Source: Anaerolineae bacterium (GTDB taxonomy: Bacteria > Chloroflexota > Anaerolineae > JAAYZQ01). Taken from it: a DNA stretch of 16,102 bases. A program made the translations under genes and the position numbers. Every line of letters begins with the position of its first letter. The first letter of the stretch is position 1. Of this stretch, positions 1 to 7,217 are shown in pieces. The DNA lies in contig JAFGIA010000222.1 of assembly GCA_016929795.1 (NCBI GenBank), positions 1-16,102 of the forward strand, given 5' to 3'. The notes under the pieces are model-generated. The model searched no databases and had not been told where the DNA came from. It saw nothing but the letters and a program-made list of their open reading frames with translations.

Positions 1-31
1 GTCCTTCCAGTCGCCCGCGATCGTTCTTTCG

Positions 32-670
32 CTACAGGCGCTTGAATGCGAGCGTTGTCTCTCCTATGAGCAAATAGTCCCCATCCTGGAGCACGTGGCG
101 GTAGCGCCGGCTGGCATCCTCCTTGTAGGACGCGCGGTCGCCGGCAAAGGTGCCGTTCCGGCTGCCCAGGTCGTAGAGGACAAAGTCCGTTTTCTTTTCT
201 TTCTCCTGGCCTTTCTGGACCTCGGCGCGGATGCGCACATGCTGTGCCGAGCAGGTGGGATCGCGGAGTGCGATGTCGTTGCCCGGCACGCGGCCTACGG
301 TGGTGGTATCGGCGCGGAGTGGATAGACGGTGCCGACGGCGTTTCGATCCGGGCCGTCGACCAGTACCAACCAGGCGAATACCGGCACAGGGCGTTGGCT
401 CATAATGACCGTTTGCCCACCTTCCGGGGCCGGCTCCTGGTATCGCGGCATCCCGCCTATCCCCGGCACCGGGGGGGTAACAGGTGGTGAAGCTGGCCTG
501 AATGCTGGTCCGGCCCCCTGCTCCCACCTGGCGGGACCGGGACTCTCCATGGGCAGGGTGGGCGGGGTTGGGCTGTCCTGATGGGCATACATTGTCTCCT
601 GGTCGTCCTGGTTTCTGCCACGCTGCGACCAGCCGGGCTGGGGCATGGGTGTGGTTCGATCACCTGACAT
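32..670 (-). CDS. Small FHA-domain adaptor protein with proline-rich N-terminus
   Basis: A 212-residue soluble protein. Residues 1-95 are Pro/Gln/Thr-rich and probably disordered. Residues about 98-210 form one FHA domain, the fold that binds phosphothreonine peptides: TVGR (124-127) with NDI (131-133), SAQHVRI (141-147) and DLGSRNGTF (167-175) carry the usual Gly-Arg, Ser-x-x-His and Asn-Gly positions. There is no signal peptide or membrane helix, so it should be cytoplasmic. The ATG lies 11 bp inside the end of the kinase gene and has an AGAGGAGG Shine-Dalgarno 6 nt upstream, so the two genes should be translationally coupled. By analogy with GarA-type proteins, the N-terminal threonines (for example T26 in QDDQETMYA and T87 in GQTVIM) could be kinase targets; that is inference. 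The FHA assignment is secure; the partner is not known. The stop codon is 31 bp from the window edge and nothing can be read beyond it. Confidence 0.9.
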   Translation of the reverse strand: MSGDRTTPMPQPGWSQRGRNQDDQETMYAHQDSPTPPTLPMESPGPARWEQGAGPAFRPASPPVTPPVPGIGGMPRYQEPAPEGGQTVIMSQRPVPVFAWLVLVDGPDRNAVGTVYPLRADTTTVGRVPGNDIALRDPTCSAQHVRIRAEVQKGQEKEKKTDFVLYDLGSRNGTFAGDRASYKEDASRRYRHVLQDGDYLLIGETTLAFKRL

Positions 671-2414
671 TTCTTGCCTCCTCTTGCTGCGTTGTCGTTC
701 TCCGGTGCTCTGTCTCTAGCCGAAGGACATTGTTCGAAATGATGATATAGCATCCTGACTTGAGCGGAATCTCGCCATAGACCCGCTGGTTGTCCACCCA
801 GGTGCCGTTTTGCGATATGTCTTCGAGCCAGAACCCATTTCCACGAAAGACGATCCTGGCGTGTGTGCGCGAGATGGATAGATCGTCGGGGTTGAGATCG
901 AGGCGTCCGATCGACGCGCTCTGGCTGAGGGGGATGCGCTGGCCTTGCCGCGGCCCTTGCTGGATGTAGAGAGAGGCTTGCACGGGCCGGGCAGGCAGGG
1001 GTTGGACGGCGACGTGCATATCAAAGCCCATCGCCTCGCCCATCTCCTGGGCTGTCTTGAAGCGGTTTTTGGTTTCTTTTTCGAGCGCACGCATCGTCAC
1101 GCGCTCCAGTCGATCCGATGCCGCCGCGCCGGGGTTGCGTTTGCGGATCGGCTCGGGCCGCTCTTTGAGGTGCTGGCGGATCACTTCCATCGCCGCTTTG
1201 TAGGGATCCTCGACTCGGGGCCGCCGAAAAGGCACGCTGCCGGTCAGCATCTCGTAGAGGACGACGCCGAGTGAGTAGACGTCGCTTGCCGGCTGCACCG
1301 GATCGCCGCGCGCCTGTTCGGGCGAGAGGTACTCGGGCGTGCCGACGATACGATCGCGGGTGACGGTGGCGGCCGATGTCAGCTTGGCAATGCCAAAGTC
1401 GAGCACCTTGACATCGCCCGCAGTAGTGACGAGGACGTTCTCCGGTTTGATGTCGCGATGGACGATCTGATTCTCATGTGCAAAGGCGAGGGCACGACAC
1501 ACCTGGCCGACCACGCTGACAATCTGCTGCTCGTCGGCCATGTGCCGGACGAGGCGGCGCAGGCAGGGTGCGTCGACAAACTCCATGACCATATAGAGCC
1601 GTCCATCGGAGGCCGTGTCGAACTTGACGACGTGGACGATGTTTGGATGCCCGCGCAAGAGTGGGCCGATCTTGTTTCCCTCCTGCACGAATTTGGTGAC
1701 AAGGTAGGGGTTGGTCTCTTGAAGGATCTTGATCGCGACGGTGCGACCGGCCGGATCACGTGCCTTGAACACTTCTGACATGCCGCCACGCCCGACGAGA
1801 TTCTCCAGGTAGTACCCTTCGAAATACTCGCCGACGGTGTGCATCAGGGGGGCGTGGGTTTCGGCAACGCGTGGCGGTGGCAGAGGGGAGCCTGCCTGGC
1901 CAAAAACGAAAAAGGACTGCCAGATCTGGATGCGGTCGCCTGGGACGAGGACATGACGAAAGATGCGCTGATCGTTGACCCAGATGCCGTTGGCGCTATC
2001 GCGGTCGTACAGGACGTATTGCCCGTTTTCGAGGGTGATGACCCCGTGGTAGCGGGAGACCATCATCTCTTCGGCGAGCACGATATCGTTGTCGCTGTTG
2101 CGGCCAATGGTCAGGCCCGCAGCGGGTATGCGGAAGCGCTGCGATGCCAGGGGGCCCTCGGTCGCCGTCAGCTCTGCGTCGATGGCGGCGGGAATCAAAG
2201 GCGGCGTGGCCGTGGGGGCTGGCACCTGGCCGAACATTTGTGTGCCGCAGAATGGGCAGTGCTTGGCTCCTTTCGGGATAGCACGCCCGCACATGGTGCA
2301 CTTGTTCTTCCTGCGCCGACCAATAGCAATAACCGCCACGATGATCAGGATCGCAGCGACGACAGCAACTCCTACATAGACGGTTGTCGACATGTTGTAC
2401 ATAACGGTCGACAT
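660..2414 (-). CDS. Membrane-anchored Ser/Thr protein kinase with zinc ribbon and two FHA domains
   Basis: A 584-residue Hanks-type kinase, predicted to phosphorylate Ser/Thr on cytoplasmic proteins. Domain order: one membrane helix at about 11-32 followed by RRRKNK (inside-positive); a zinc ribbon with CTMC (39-42) and CPFC (53-56); FHA1 at about 84-172 (TIGR, SRYHG, DSANG); a kinase domain at about 197-463; and FHA2 at about 480-566 (SIGR, SRTHAR, SQNGTW). The kinase has the Gly loop VGRGGMSEV (207-215), Lys in VAIK (229), catalytic HRDIKPEN (319-326), DFG (339-341) and GTPEYLSPEQ in the activation segment, so it should be active. Unlike PASTA kinases it has no extracellular sensor; every domain lies on the cytoplasmic side. 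The start is uncertain: ATGs at residues 1, 5 and 8 are all possible and none has a strong Shine-Dalgarno, but the difference is only seven residues before the membrane helix. The gene overlaps the FHA adaptor downstream and diverges from the FHA-protease gene. Confidence 0.95.
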   Translation of the reverse strand: MSTVMYNMSTTVYVGVAVVAAILIIVAVIAIGRRRKNKCTMCGRAIPKGAKHCPFCGTQMFGQVPAPTATPPLIPAAIDAELTATEGPLASQRFRIPAAGLTIGRNSDNDIVLAEEMMVSRYHGVITLENGQYVLYDRDSANGIWVNDQRIFRHVLVPGDRIQIWQSFFVFGQAGSPLPPPRVAETHAPLMHTVGEYFEGYYLENLVGRGGMSEVFKARDPAGRTVAIKILQETNPYLVTKFVQEGNKIGPLLRGHPNIVHVVKFDTASDGRLYMVMEFVDAPCLRRLVRHMADEQQIVSVVGQVCRALAFAHENQIVHRDIKPENVLVTTAGDVKVLDFGIAKLTSAATVTRDRIVGTPEYLSPEQARGDPVQPASDVYSLGVVLYEMLTGSVPFRRPRVEDPYKAAMEVIRQHLKERPEPIRKRNPGAAASDRLERVTMRALEKETKNRFKTAQEMGEAMGFDMHVAVQPLPARPVQASLYIQQGPRQGQRIPLSQSASIGRLDLNPDDLSISRTHARIVFRGNGFWLEDISQNGTWVDNQRVYGEIPLKSGCYIIISNNVLRLETEHRRTTTQQEEARNVR

Positions 2415-2445
2415 TCCACGTTCGGCGCTTGATGAACAAAGGTAT

Positions 2446-2525
2446 GTATCTGCTCAATAATCGGGGGTTGGGGTGTGTGCGGGCACCGCACACACCCCAA
2501 CCTCCCCCCTTTATTGAGATGATAC
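2446..2525. repeat. 80-bp palindromic element, copy 1 (MITE-like)
   Basis: The element begins GTATCTGCTCAATAA and ends TTATTGAGATGATAC; the 15-bp termini are inverted repeats with two mismatches. Inside is a second G/C-rich hairpin whose arms are GGTGTGTGCGG-like and CCGCACACACC-like. The sequence AAAGGTAT flanks it directly on both sides (2438-2445 and 2526-2533), as expected for a target-site duplication; the match extends to 10 bp if AC is included. A near-identical copy in inverted orientation is at 13983-14063. There is no coding capacity. The two copies, the terminal inverted repeats and the flanking duplication point to a small non-autonomous mobile element. It would be transcribed as the leader of the kinase mRNA, so it may also act as an RNA hairpin. 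Confidence 0.8.
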
Positions 2526-2537
2526 AAAGGTATTGCT

Positions 2538-2565
2538 ATTATACCTGGAATCCATGGGTTGTCAA
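2538..2565 (-). promoter_or_regulatory. Promoter of the kinase-FHA operon
   Basis: On the minus strand a perfect TTGACA (2560-2565) and a perfect TATAAT (2538-2543) are separated by 16 bp. Transcription should begin near 2531, giving a leader of about 117 nt that contains the whole palindromic element. Confidence 0.8.
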
Positions 2566-2605
2566 GTGGGTTGGAAGGCGCATGGTTGACGGCAAGGGGT
2601 GGCAG

Positions 2606-2635
2606 TTGACAAACTGCACCGAGGTGCGTTATACT
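2606..2635 (+). promoter_or_regulatory. Promoter of the FHA-subtilase gene, with inverted repeat in the spacer
   Basis: TTGACA (2606-2611) and TATACT (2630-2635) are 18 bp apart. The spacer holds the inverted repeat GCACC-GA-GGTGC (2616-2627), a possible operator. Transcription should start near 2642, about 40 nt before the ATG at 2683. Confidence 0.8.
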
Positions 2636-2682
2636 GTTCTCACTCGTGTGTGCGCGGAATTGAGATCGATGGAGATGTGACC

Positions 2683-5499
2683 ATGACAGAGCCCGAGTTC
2701 AGAGAACTGCCTACGCCACAGCCTCTCATGCCTGCCTCGGCGGACGAGGCCTCGCCCCTCGAGGTAGAGCCTTCTTTCCTGGAGCGGCTGTTGGGCCGCC
2801 GGAAGCTGCTCGTGGTGCTGGTGGCTGCGGGCCTGATCGTCGCCATCCTGTCCGTCATCTTGATCCTGATGCGCCCCCCGGGCGGCGACGATCTGGTGCT
2901 CGAAAAACCTCCCTCGTTGGAGGATCTGTCGCAGCAGTATCCAGAGCTGGCCGATCTTTTTGCCGATCCCACGCTTGGCTCGGTCTACAAAGAGTTCCTG
3001 GTGGCGTACGAAAGTGGGGGGGTGGAGGCGGCGAAGGATCTGGCAGCACAGAGGGGCCTGCTCAACGACCGAAATGAGGTGCGGATCACGCTGGTGCTGG
3101 ACAATGAGCAGTACGTCGCACCCGTTGTGGAGGAGCTGAGTGGTGTTGGAATCACAGTCGAGGGCAGCTATAAGGAGCGGATCAACATCGGGGTTCCGCT
3201 GGTTCTGATCGAGCAGCTTGCGCAGCAGACAGGCATCGATGCGCTCTTTGAGCGGCTAACGCAGATGGAACACATTGTGAAGCTGGAGCTGCCAACGATG
3301 CGGCGATCGGATGCGATGCTGCTGGTGCCAGGGGAAGGGGTGTCGCTCACGGGGGCCGACCGGTGGCATACCGCCGGATGGACGGGAGAGTCGATCCGGG
3401 TCGGCGTGCTCGATCTCGGTTTTGACGGCTACCGCGCCCTGCTGGGCAGCGATCTGCCCGAGCAGGTGGTTGCGGCCTCGTTTGTGTACGGGACAGAGCC
3501 GGATGGGAGCGGTGAGGTACACGGGACGGCGTGTGCCGAGATTGTGCACGAGATGGCGCCGGGGGCGGAGTTGTATTTTGCCTACTATGACGGCAGCACA
3601 GTGAGCATGGGGCAGGCGGTAGATTGGCTGATGGCGCAGGGGGTGCACATCATCAGCAACTCGACGACGGGCGTGGTGGGGCCGATGGACGGCACGGAGC
3701 CCGACGCGGAAATGGTCGACGATGTGGTACGCCGCGGCGTGTTGTGGGTGAATTCCGCGGGGAACTCGGGTATGCTGCACTACCGGGGCGAGTTTGAGGA
3801 TAGTGATGGGGATGCGATGCACGAGTTCCCTGACGCGACAGAGGCGATGATCCTGTATGCCTACGGCCCGGATGTGACCATTGCGCTCAACTGGAACGAC
3901 TGGCAGAGCGTGCGCGAGGACTATGACCTCTACCTGTTCGACGAGAGCGGGGAGCTGATGGCCGCTGCAGAGGATATCCAGGATGGTACGCCGGGCCAGT
4001 ACGCGGCCGAGGTGATCGCGCTGTATGGCATTCCTGAGGGCACTTATTTGATTCAAATCCGGGGACATGCGATCACACAGCCCGGCATCCTTGATCTATA
4101 TGTGCACAATGCCGAAATCGAGTTCCCTGTGGCCGAGCACAGCCTCTGTTCCCCCGCGGATGCGGCGGGTGCGCTGGCGGTGGGCGCGACGGAGTATCGC
4201 GACGACAGCCTCGCCGCCTATAGCTCGCAGGGACCGAGCAACGATGGCCGGCTAAAGCCGGATATGTCGGCCCCTGCAGGGGTATCGAGCGCGAGCTATG
4301 CTCCTGACGTGTTCGACGGTACCTCGGCGTCCACCCCCCACGTGGCCGGGGCGGCCGCGCTTGTGTGGAGCGCCTTTCCCGATTATACGGTCGATCAGGT
4401 GCGCCAATATTTGCAGAACCACGCCCTGGACCTCGGCCCGGCAGGCCCCGACAACGCCTATGGCTATGGCCGCCTCCGCCTGCCCGACCCGCCGAGTGCC
4501 AGTGTAGAGGTACCGGTGATCCCCACGCCCCTGCCGACGCTGGCCCTCGTTCCGACCCAGGTGCCGGTGCCCACGGCTGTAGCGATTGTGGTCGAGCCGG
4601 GTGAGGAGGCAGCACCGGGGGTGCCGGCGCCCGAGATCCCGGCGCCGGAAAAGCCGGCGGTTGTCAAGGAGTCACTCTGGATCTTGGGCGCCCTGGGCCT
4701 GCTAGGCGCACTGGTGGCGGTGAGCGGGGGCGCGCTGCTCGTCCTGGCGCTGAGACGGCCGGCGCTACCCAGGATCGGCGGTTATGTGCAGCCGCCGGCC
4801 CCGGGGGTGCCGGGGCCCACTCCAACATGGCCGCCCCCCACCCCAGAGGTACCGGGGAGCGCCTGGCCCCCAACTGGCGCCGGTGCTGCGCACGACTATG
4901 GGGTGCTCGTGGTCGCCGGGCGCCTTCCTGTGCCCCTCAAACCGGGCCCGACGGCTTTGGGGCGGGCCTTTGACAACGACATGGTGCTCGACAGCGTGCT
5001 CGTGTCGCGCCGTCACGCGCGCATCGTGTGCCGCGGCAGCCAGTGCCTGGTCGAAGATCTGAATAGTGCAAACGGTGTCTTTGTCAACCAGCGGCGCGTG
5101 TCGAGTGCTGTGCTGGCGCCAGGCGATCAACTGCGCCTGGGCGACGTAGAGCTGGCTTACCAGGCAGCAGGAACGAGGACTGCGACACCTGGCCGGGCAC
5201 CGGCGGCGGCCGTGGCGGGTCCGTGGATCGAGGTGGGGGGGCGGCGCTATCCCCTCTCCCCGGCCGGGACGACGATCGGCCGGTCACACGACAATGATAT
5301 AACGATTCCCGATACGCGTGCATCGCGCTACCACGCGCGCATCGACCTCCAACAGGGTGCTTTTGTGATCTCGGACCTTGGTAGTGCCAACGGCGTGTTG
5401 GTCAATGGCCAGCGCGTGCAGCAGCAGGCGCTGCACGAGGGCGACGAGGTGACGATCGGCGACACGCACCTCTATTTCCGGGCAGCAGGCGGCAGGTAG
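2683..5499 (+). CDS. Transmembrane subtilisin-like protease (S8) with two cytoplasmic FHA domains
   Basis: A 938-residue protein. The ATG at 2683 has GGAG 8 nt upstream; a longer in-frame start at 2599 lies upstream of the promoter and is rejected. Residues 1-41 are cytoplasmic (GRRK before the helix) and a membrane helix spans about 42-63. An I9-like propeptide region follows at about 130-205. The S8 catalytic domain (about 225-600) has Asp244 (GVLDLGFDG), His280 (EVHGTACAE), oxyanion Asn361 (NSAGN) and Ser548 (DGTSASTPHVAG), so the full triad is present. A beta-sandwich insert resembling a PPC domain (about 367-485, DYDLYLFDESG and GTYLIQIRG) sits between Asn361 and Ser548. After a Pro-rich linker, a second helix (about 665-690) ends in RRP, placing the C-terminus inside. 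There, two FHA domains lie at about 739-826 and 848-934 (ALGR and TIGR, SRRHAR and SRYHAR, NSANG and GSANG). The protease is therefore extracytoplasmic and the phosphothreonine readers cytoplasmic. Substrates are unknown. It diverges from the kinase gene, its plausible signalling partner. Confidence 0.95.
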   Translation: MTEPEFRELPTPQPLMPASADEASPLEVEPSFLERLLGRRKLLVVLVAAGLIVAILSVILILMRPPGGDDLVLEKPPSLEDLSQQYPELADLFADPTLGSVYKEFLVAYESGGVEAAKDLAAQRGLLNDRNEVRITLVLDNEQYVAPVVEELSGVGITVEGSYKERINIGVPLVLIEQLAQQTGIDALFERLTQMEHIVKLELPTMRRSDAMLLVPGEGVSLTGADRWHTAGWTGESIRVGVLDLGFDGYRALLGSDLPEQVVAASFVYGTEPDGSGEVHGTACAEIVHEMAPGAELYFAYYDGSTVSMGQAVDWLMAQGVHIISNSTTGVVGPMDGTEPDAEMVDDVVRRGVLWVNSAGNSGMLHYRGEFEDSDGDAMHEFPDATEAMILYAYGPDVTIALNWNDWQSVREDYDLYLFDESGELMAAAEDIQDGTPGQYAAEVIALYGIPEGTYLIQIRGHAITQPGILDLYVHNAEIEFPVAEHSLCSPADAAGALAVGATEYRDDSLAAYSSQGPSNDGRLKPDMSAPAGVSSASYAPDVFDGTSASTPHVAGAAALVWSAFPDYTVDQVRQYLQNHALDLGPAGPDNAYGYGRLRLPDPPSASVEVPVIPTPLPTLALVPTQVPVPTAVAIVVEPGEEAAPGVPAPEIPAPEKPAVVKESLWILGALGLLGALVAVSGGALLVLALRRPALPRIGGYVQPPAPGVPGPTPTWPPPTPEVPGSAWPPTGAGAAHDYGVLVVAGRLPVPLKPGPTALGRAFDNDMVLDSVLVSRRHARIVCRGSQCLVEDLNSANGVFVNQRRVSSAVLAPGDQLRLGDVELAYQAAGTRTATPGRAPAAAVAGPWIEVGGRRYPLSPAGTTIGRSHDNDITIPDTRASRYHARIDLQQGAFVISDLGSANGVLVNGQRVQQQALHEGDEVTIGDTHLYFRAAGGR

Positions 5500-5503
5500 G
5501 GAG

Positions 5504-5545
5504 CAGCAGGCAGCGAGTGGCCAACGAGCCACTCGCTGCCTGCTG
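5504..5545. terminator. Long hairpin between convergent genes, probable bidirectional terminator
   Basis: Perfectly complementary arms of 18 bp (5504-5521 and 5528-5545) enclose a 6-nt loop. The hairpin lies in the 60-bp gap between the stop codons of the protease gene and the convergent AERGA-repeat gene. There is no T-tract on either side, so it may instead be a transcript-stabilising 3' hairpin. Confidence 0.6.
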
Positions 5546-5559
5546 TCGGCTGGCGTTGG

Positions 5560-6957
5560 TTACTCGAGTGGGACGACGGTGACATCGTCGAAACTGGCTA
5601 TTTGGGTCTCGTGGGTCTTGAATCCGATGGTGCCGTTCAGGAAGGGGAGCAACGGGTCGGTCCAGTCGAGCACCAGGTCGTTGTCCAAAAAGACCTTGAT
5701 GTTGGCCCCACGCACCTCGACAGCCAGGTGGTACCAGCGATAGTGCTCGAACGGGCCCGGGATGTTCTCCGACCTGGCTTTTTCCATCGGGTTGTCAAAG
5801 TTGTACATGCGGTACGGTTTGAGGCACGCCTCACAGTCGCCTGGTTGCTGCATCTTGGCGATGCGTACATAGTGGTTCTCGCTGTTGGATTGGCCGACGA
5901 TGACAACATAGTAGCCGCTGACCCACTGCGACTCGAGTTCACTTTCCTGATACATGCCGCGGATCCAGAAGCCGATGGGGTCACCCTGCTCTGGCTGGGG
6001 CACCCCTTCTTTGCTCATACCGCCGGTCAGGTACATGTTGGCTTCCACACGATAGTCTGTCCACTGCTCGGCGCCTGGCTGCAGGTACATCATGAGGCCA
6101 TCGGACGCGATCAGGGTGCCCGTGTGGCAGTCGTGTGTCAGTGCGCCGCTCCCGTTGGTGCCGTCGGTTGGTCCATAGTACCACTGGCCCGGCTCGAGGC
6201 GGTGGTGGTTCAGGAAGGGAGTCCAGGCGTTGATCCCTGTGTTAAAGGTCTCCTGCAACAAGACTGCGGGCTGGATTGTGATTGTGGCCTGTGCGGGTTC
6301 GGCGGGAACGAGCGCCTCGCTTGCGGTGACGTACGCCTGGTTCGTGTACGCTCCTGGCACTGCGCTGGCGGTCACACGATAGGAGAGACTGATCTCGTCG
6401 CCGGGGGCCATGCTCCACGACCCGGCCCAGGTCATCGTGCCGGTGATGGCGTCGGGTGGGGTGGTCACGTCGCCGCCGGGCACCATCGAATCGAACTGGA
6501 ACCCATCAGGCAGCGTGTCTACAATCGAGAGGAGCGTGCCCGCACCGCCACCTGCATTGCTGATTGTGACTGTATAGGTGACGATCTGGCCTGGGCCGGC
6601 AATGAGCGAGACAGGCAAGACAACCTTGTCTATCACCAGCCGCGCAACGGATAGGTTCCTCACGACGTATGGCAGGGTGGTTGTCGAGACGGCGGTATAG
6701 GGCGCCTCGCCAGGGGCGAGTGCTGGCAGGGATGATGCAGCCAGGGGGGAGATCGCGGCGCCACGCTCGGCAGCGCCACGCTCGGCAGCGCCACGCTCGG
6801 CAGCGCCACGCTCGGCAGCGCCACGCTCGGCAGCGCCACGCTCGGCGGCGCCGGCTGTCACGTGCCCTTGAAGGGCAAGGACCGCAATCGCGATCAATGC
6901 CAGCGAGACAACGACGAACAGCCACCTGCCACGTGCTTGCTGTTTTTCAGCGGTCAT
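5560..6957 (-). CDS. Secreted or membrane-anchored protein with AERGA repeats, DUF11-like and concanavalin-like domains
   Basis: A 465-residue exported protein of unknown function. An N-terminal hydrophobic helix (about 12-30) preceded by Arg/Lys acts as a signal peptide or anchor. Residues 38-67 are six perfect tandem AERGA pentapeptides. A DUF11-like beta-sandwich follows at about 108-226 (GQIVTYTVTISNAGGGAG, VDTLPDGF, AYTNQAYVTASE), a type used as stalk repeats in cell-surface proteins. The C-terminal part (about 234-463) resembles concanavalin A-like/DUF1080 beta-jelly-roll domains: LLQETFNTGINAW at the start, WYHLAVEVRGANIKVFLDN and GTIGFKTHETQIASFDDV near the end. Such domains bind or process glycans in some families, but no catalytic residue can be assigned here. 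No C-terminal anchor is visible. GAGGAGG lies 9 nt before the ATG. Convergent with the FHA-protease gene and divergent from the antiporter; no functional link to either is evident. Confidence 0.85.
   Translation of the reverse strand: MTAEKQQARGRWLFVVVSLALIAIAVLALQGHVTAGAAERGAAERGAAERGAAERGAAERGAAERGAAISPLAASSLPALAPGEAPYTAVSTTTLPYVVRNLSVARLVIDKVVLPVSLIAGPGQIVTYTVTISNAGGGAGTLLSIVDTLPDGFQFDSMVPGGDVTTPPDAITGTMTWAGSWSMAPGDEISLSYRVTASAVPGAYTNQAYVTASEALVPAEPAQATITIQPAVLLQETFNTGINAWTPFLNHHRLEPGQWYYGPTDGTNGSGALTHDCHTGTLIASDGLMMYLQPGAEQWTDYRVEANMYLTGGMSKEGVPQPEQGDPIGFWIRGMYQESELESQWVSGYYVVIVGQSNSENHYVRIAKMQQPGDCEACLKPYRMYNFDNPMEKARSENIPGPFEHYRWYHLAVEVRGANIKVFLDNDLVLDWTDPLLPFLNGTIGFKTHETQIASFDDVTVVPLE
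6761..6850. repeat. Six tandem copies of a 15-bp in-frame repeat (AERGA codons)
   Basis: The unit, read on the plus strand as CCACGCTCGGCAGCG, is repeated six times; only the last copy differs, by one base (ggcggcg for ggcagcg). Each unit encodes one AERGA pentapeptide on the minus strand. The unit length is a multiple of three, so copy-number change would alter protein length without a frameshift. Confidence 0.95.
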
Positions 6958-7020
6958 CTACTCATACCTCCTCGTATCGGGTGAAGATAGGCCGGCATAC
7001 GCACGCCGGTACGGGGTGGC

Positions 7021-7049
7021 AGTATAGCATCAAGAGCGATGCCTGTCAA
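7021..7049 (-). promoter_or_regulatory. Promoter of the AERGA-repeat protein gene
   Basis: Minus-strand TTGACA (7044-7049) and TATACT (7021-7026) are separated by 17 bp. The spacer contains the inverted repeat GCATC-N6-GATGC (7027-7042), a candidate operator. The leader would be about 55-60 nt. Confidence 0.8.
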
Positions 7050-7159
7050 AGCCTGGAAGGGTGATTCTTGGGAGGATGTGCAACTGAAGCTGTGACCATG
7101 AACGCGGGCCGTGAGCGTGGACGGCAGAGCGCTGTGGGGGTTTGGCAGCTCCCGCAATT

Positions 7160-7187
7160 TTGAGGCGCCGCGCGCTGCCGTTATAAT
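7160..7187 (+). promoter_or_regulatory. Promoter of the antiporter-usp operon
   Basis: A perfect TATAAT (7182-7187) lies 16 bp after TTGAGG (7160-7165). Transcription should begin near 7194, leaving a leader of about 25 nt with the Shine-Dalgarno. The 7050-7159 stretch between the two divergent promoters shows no ORF or clear repeat. Confidence 0.65.
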
Positions 7188-7217
7188 GGGCAAGTAGCAG
7201 AAAAGAAGGAGTCCCTT

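Noticed and set aside
2446..2525. Palindromic element as an intrinsic terminator or riboswitch
   Set aside because: No T-tract follows the hairpin on either strand, no known aptamer pattern is visible, and the second copy plus flanking duplication fit a mobile repeat better.
2599..2682. Longer in-frame start for the FHA-protease gene
   Set aside because: It lies upstream of or within the TTGACA/TATACT promoter, has no good Shine-Dalgarno, and adds residues unlike the rest of the protein.
3256..4068. 270-codon minus-strand ORF
   Set aside because: Antisense to the subtilase domain; His/Arg-rich shadow translation without family features.
5602..6654. 350-codon plus-strand ORF
   Set aside because: It is antisense to the DUF11-like/concanavalin-like protein gene, which has recognisable domains, promoter and ribosome site; this is a GC-rich shadow frame.
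6761..6850. Possible CRISPR array
   Set aside because: The 15-bp units are directly adjacent with no spacers and encode an in-frame peptide repeat.
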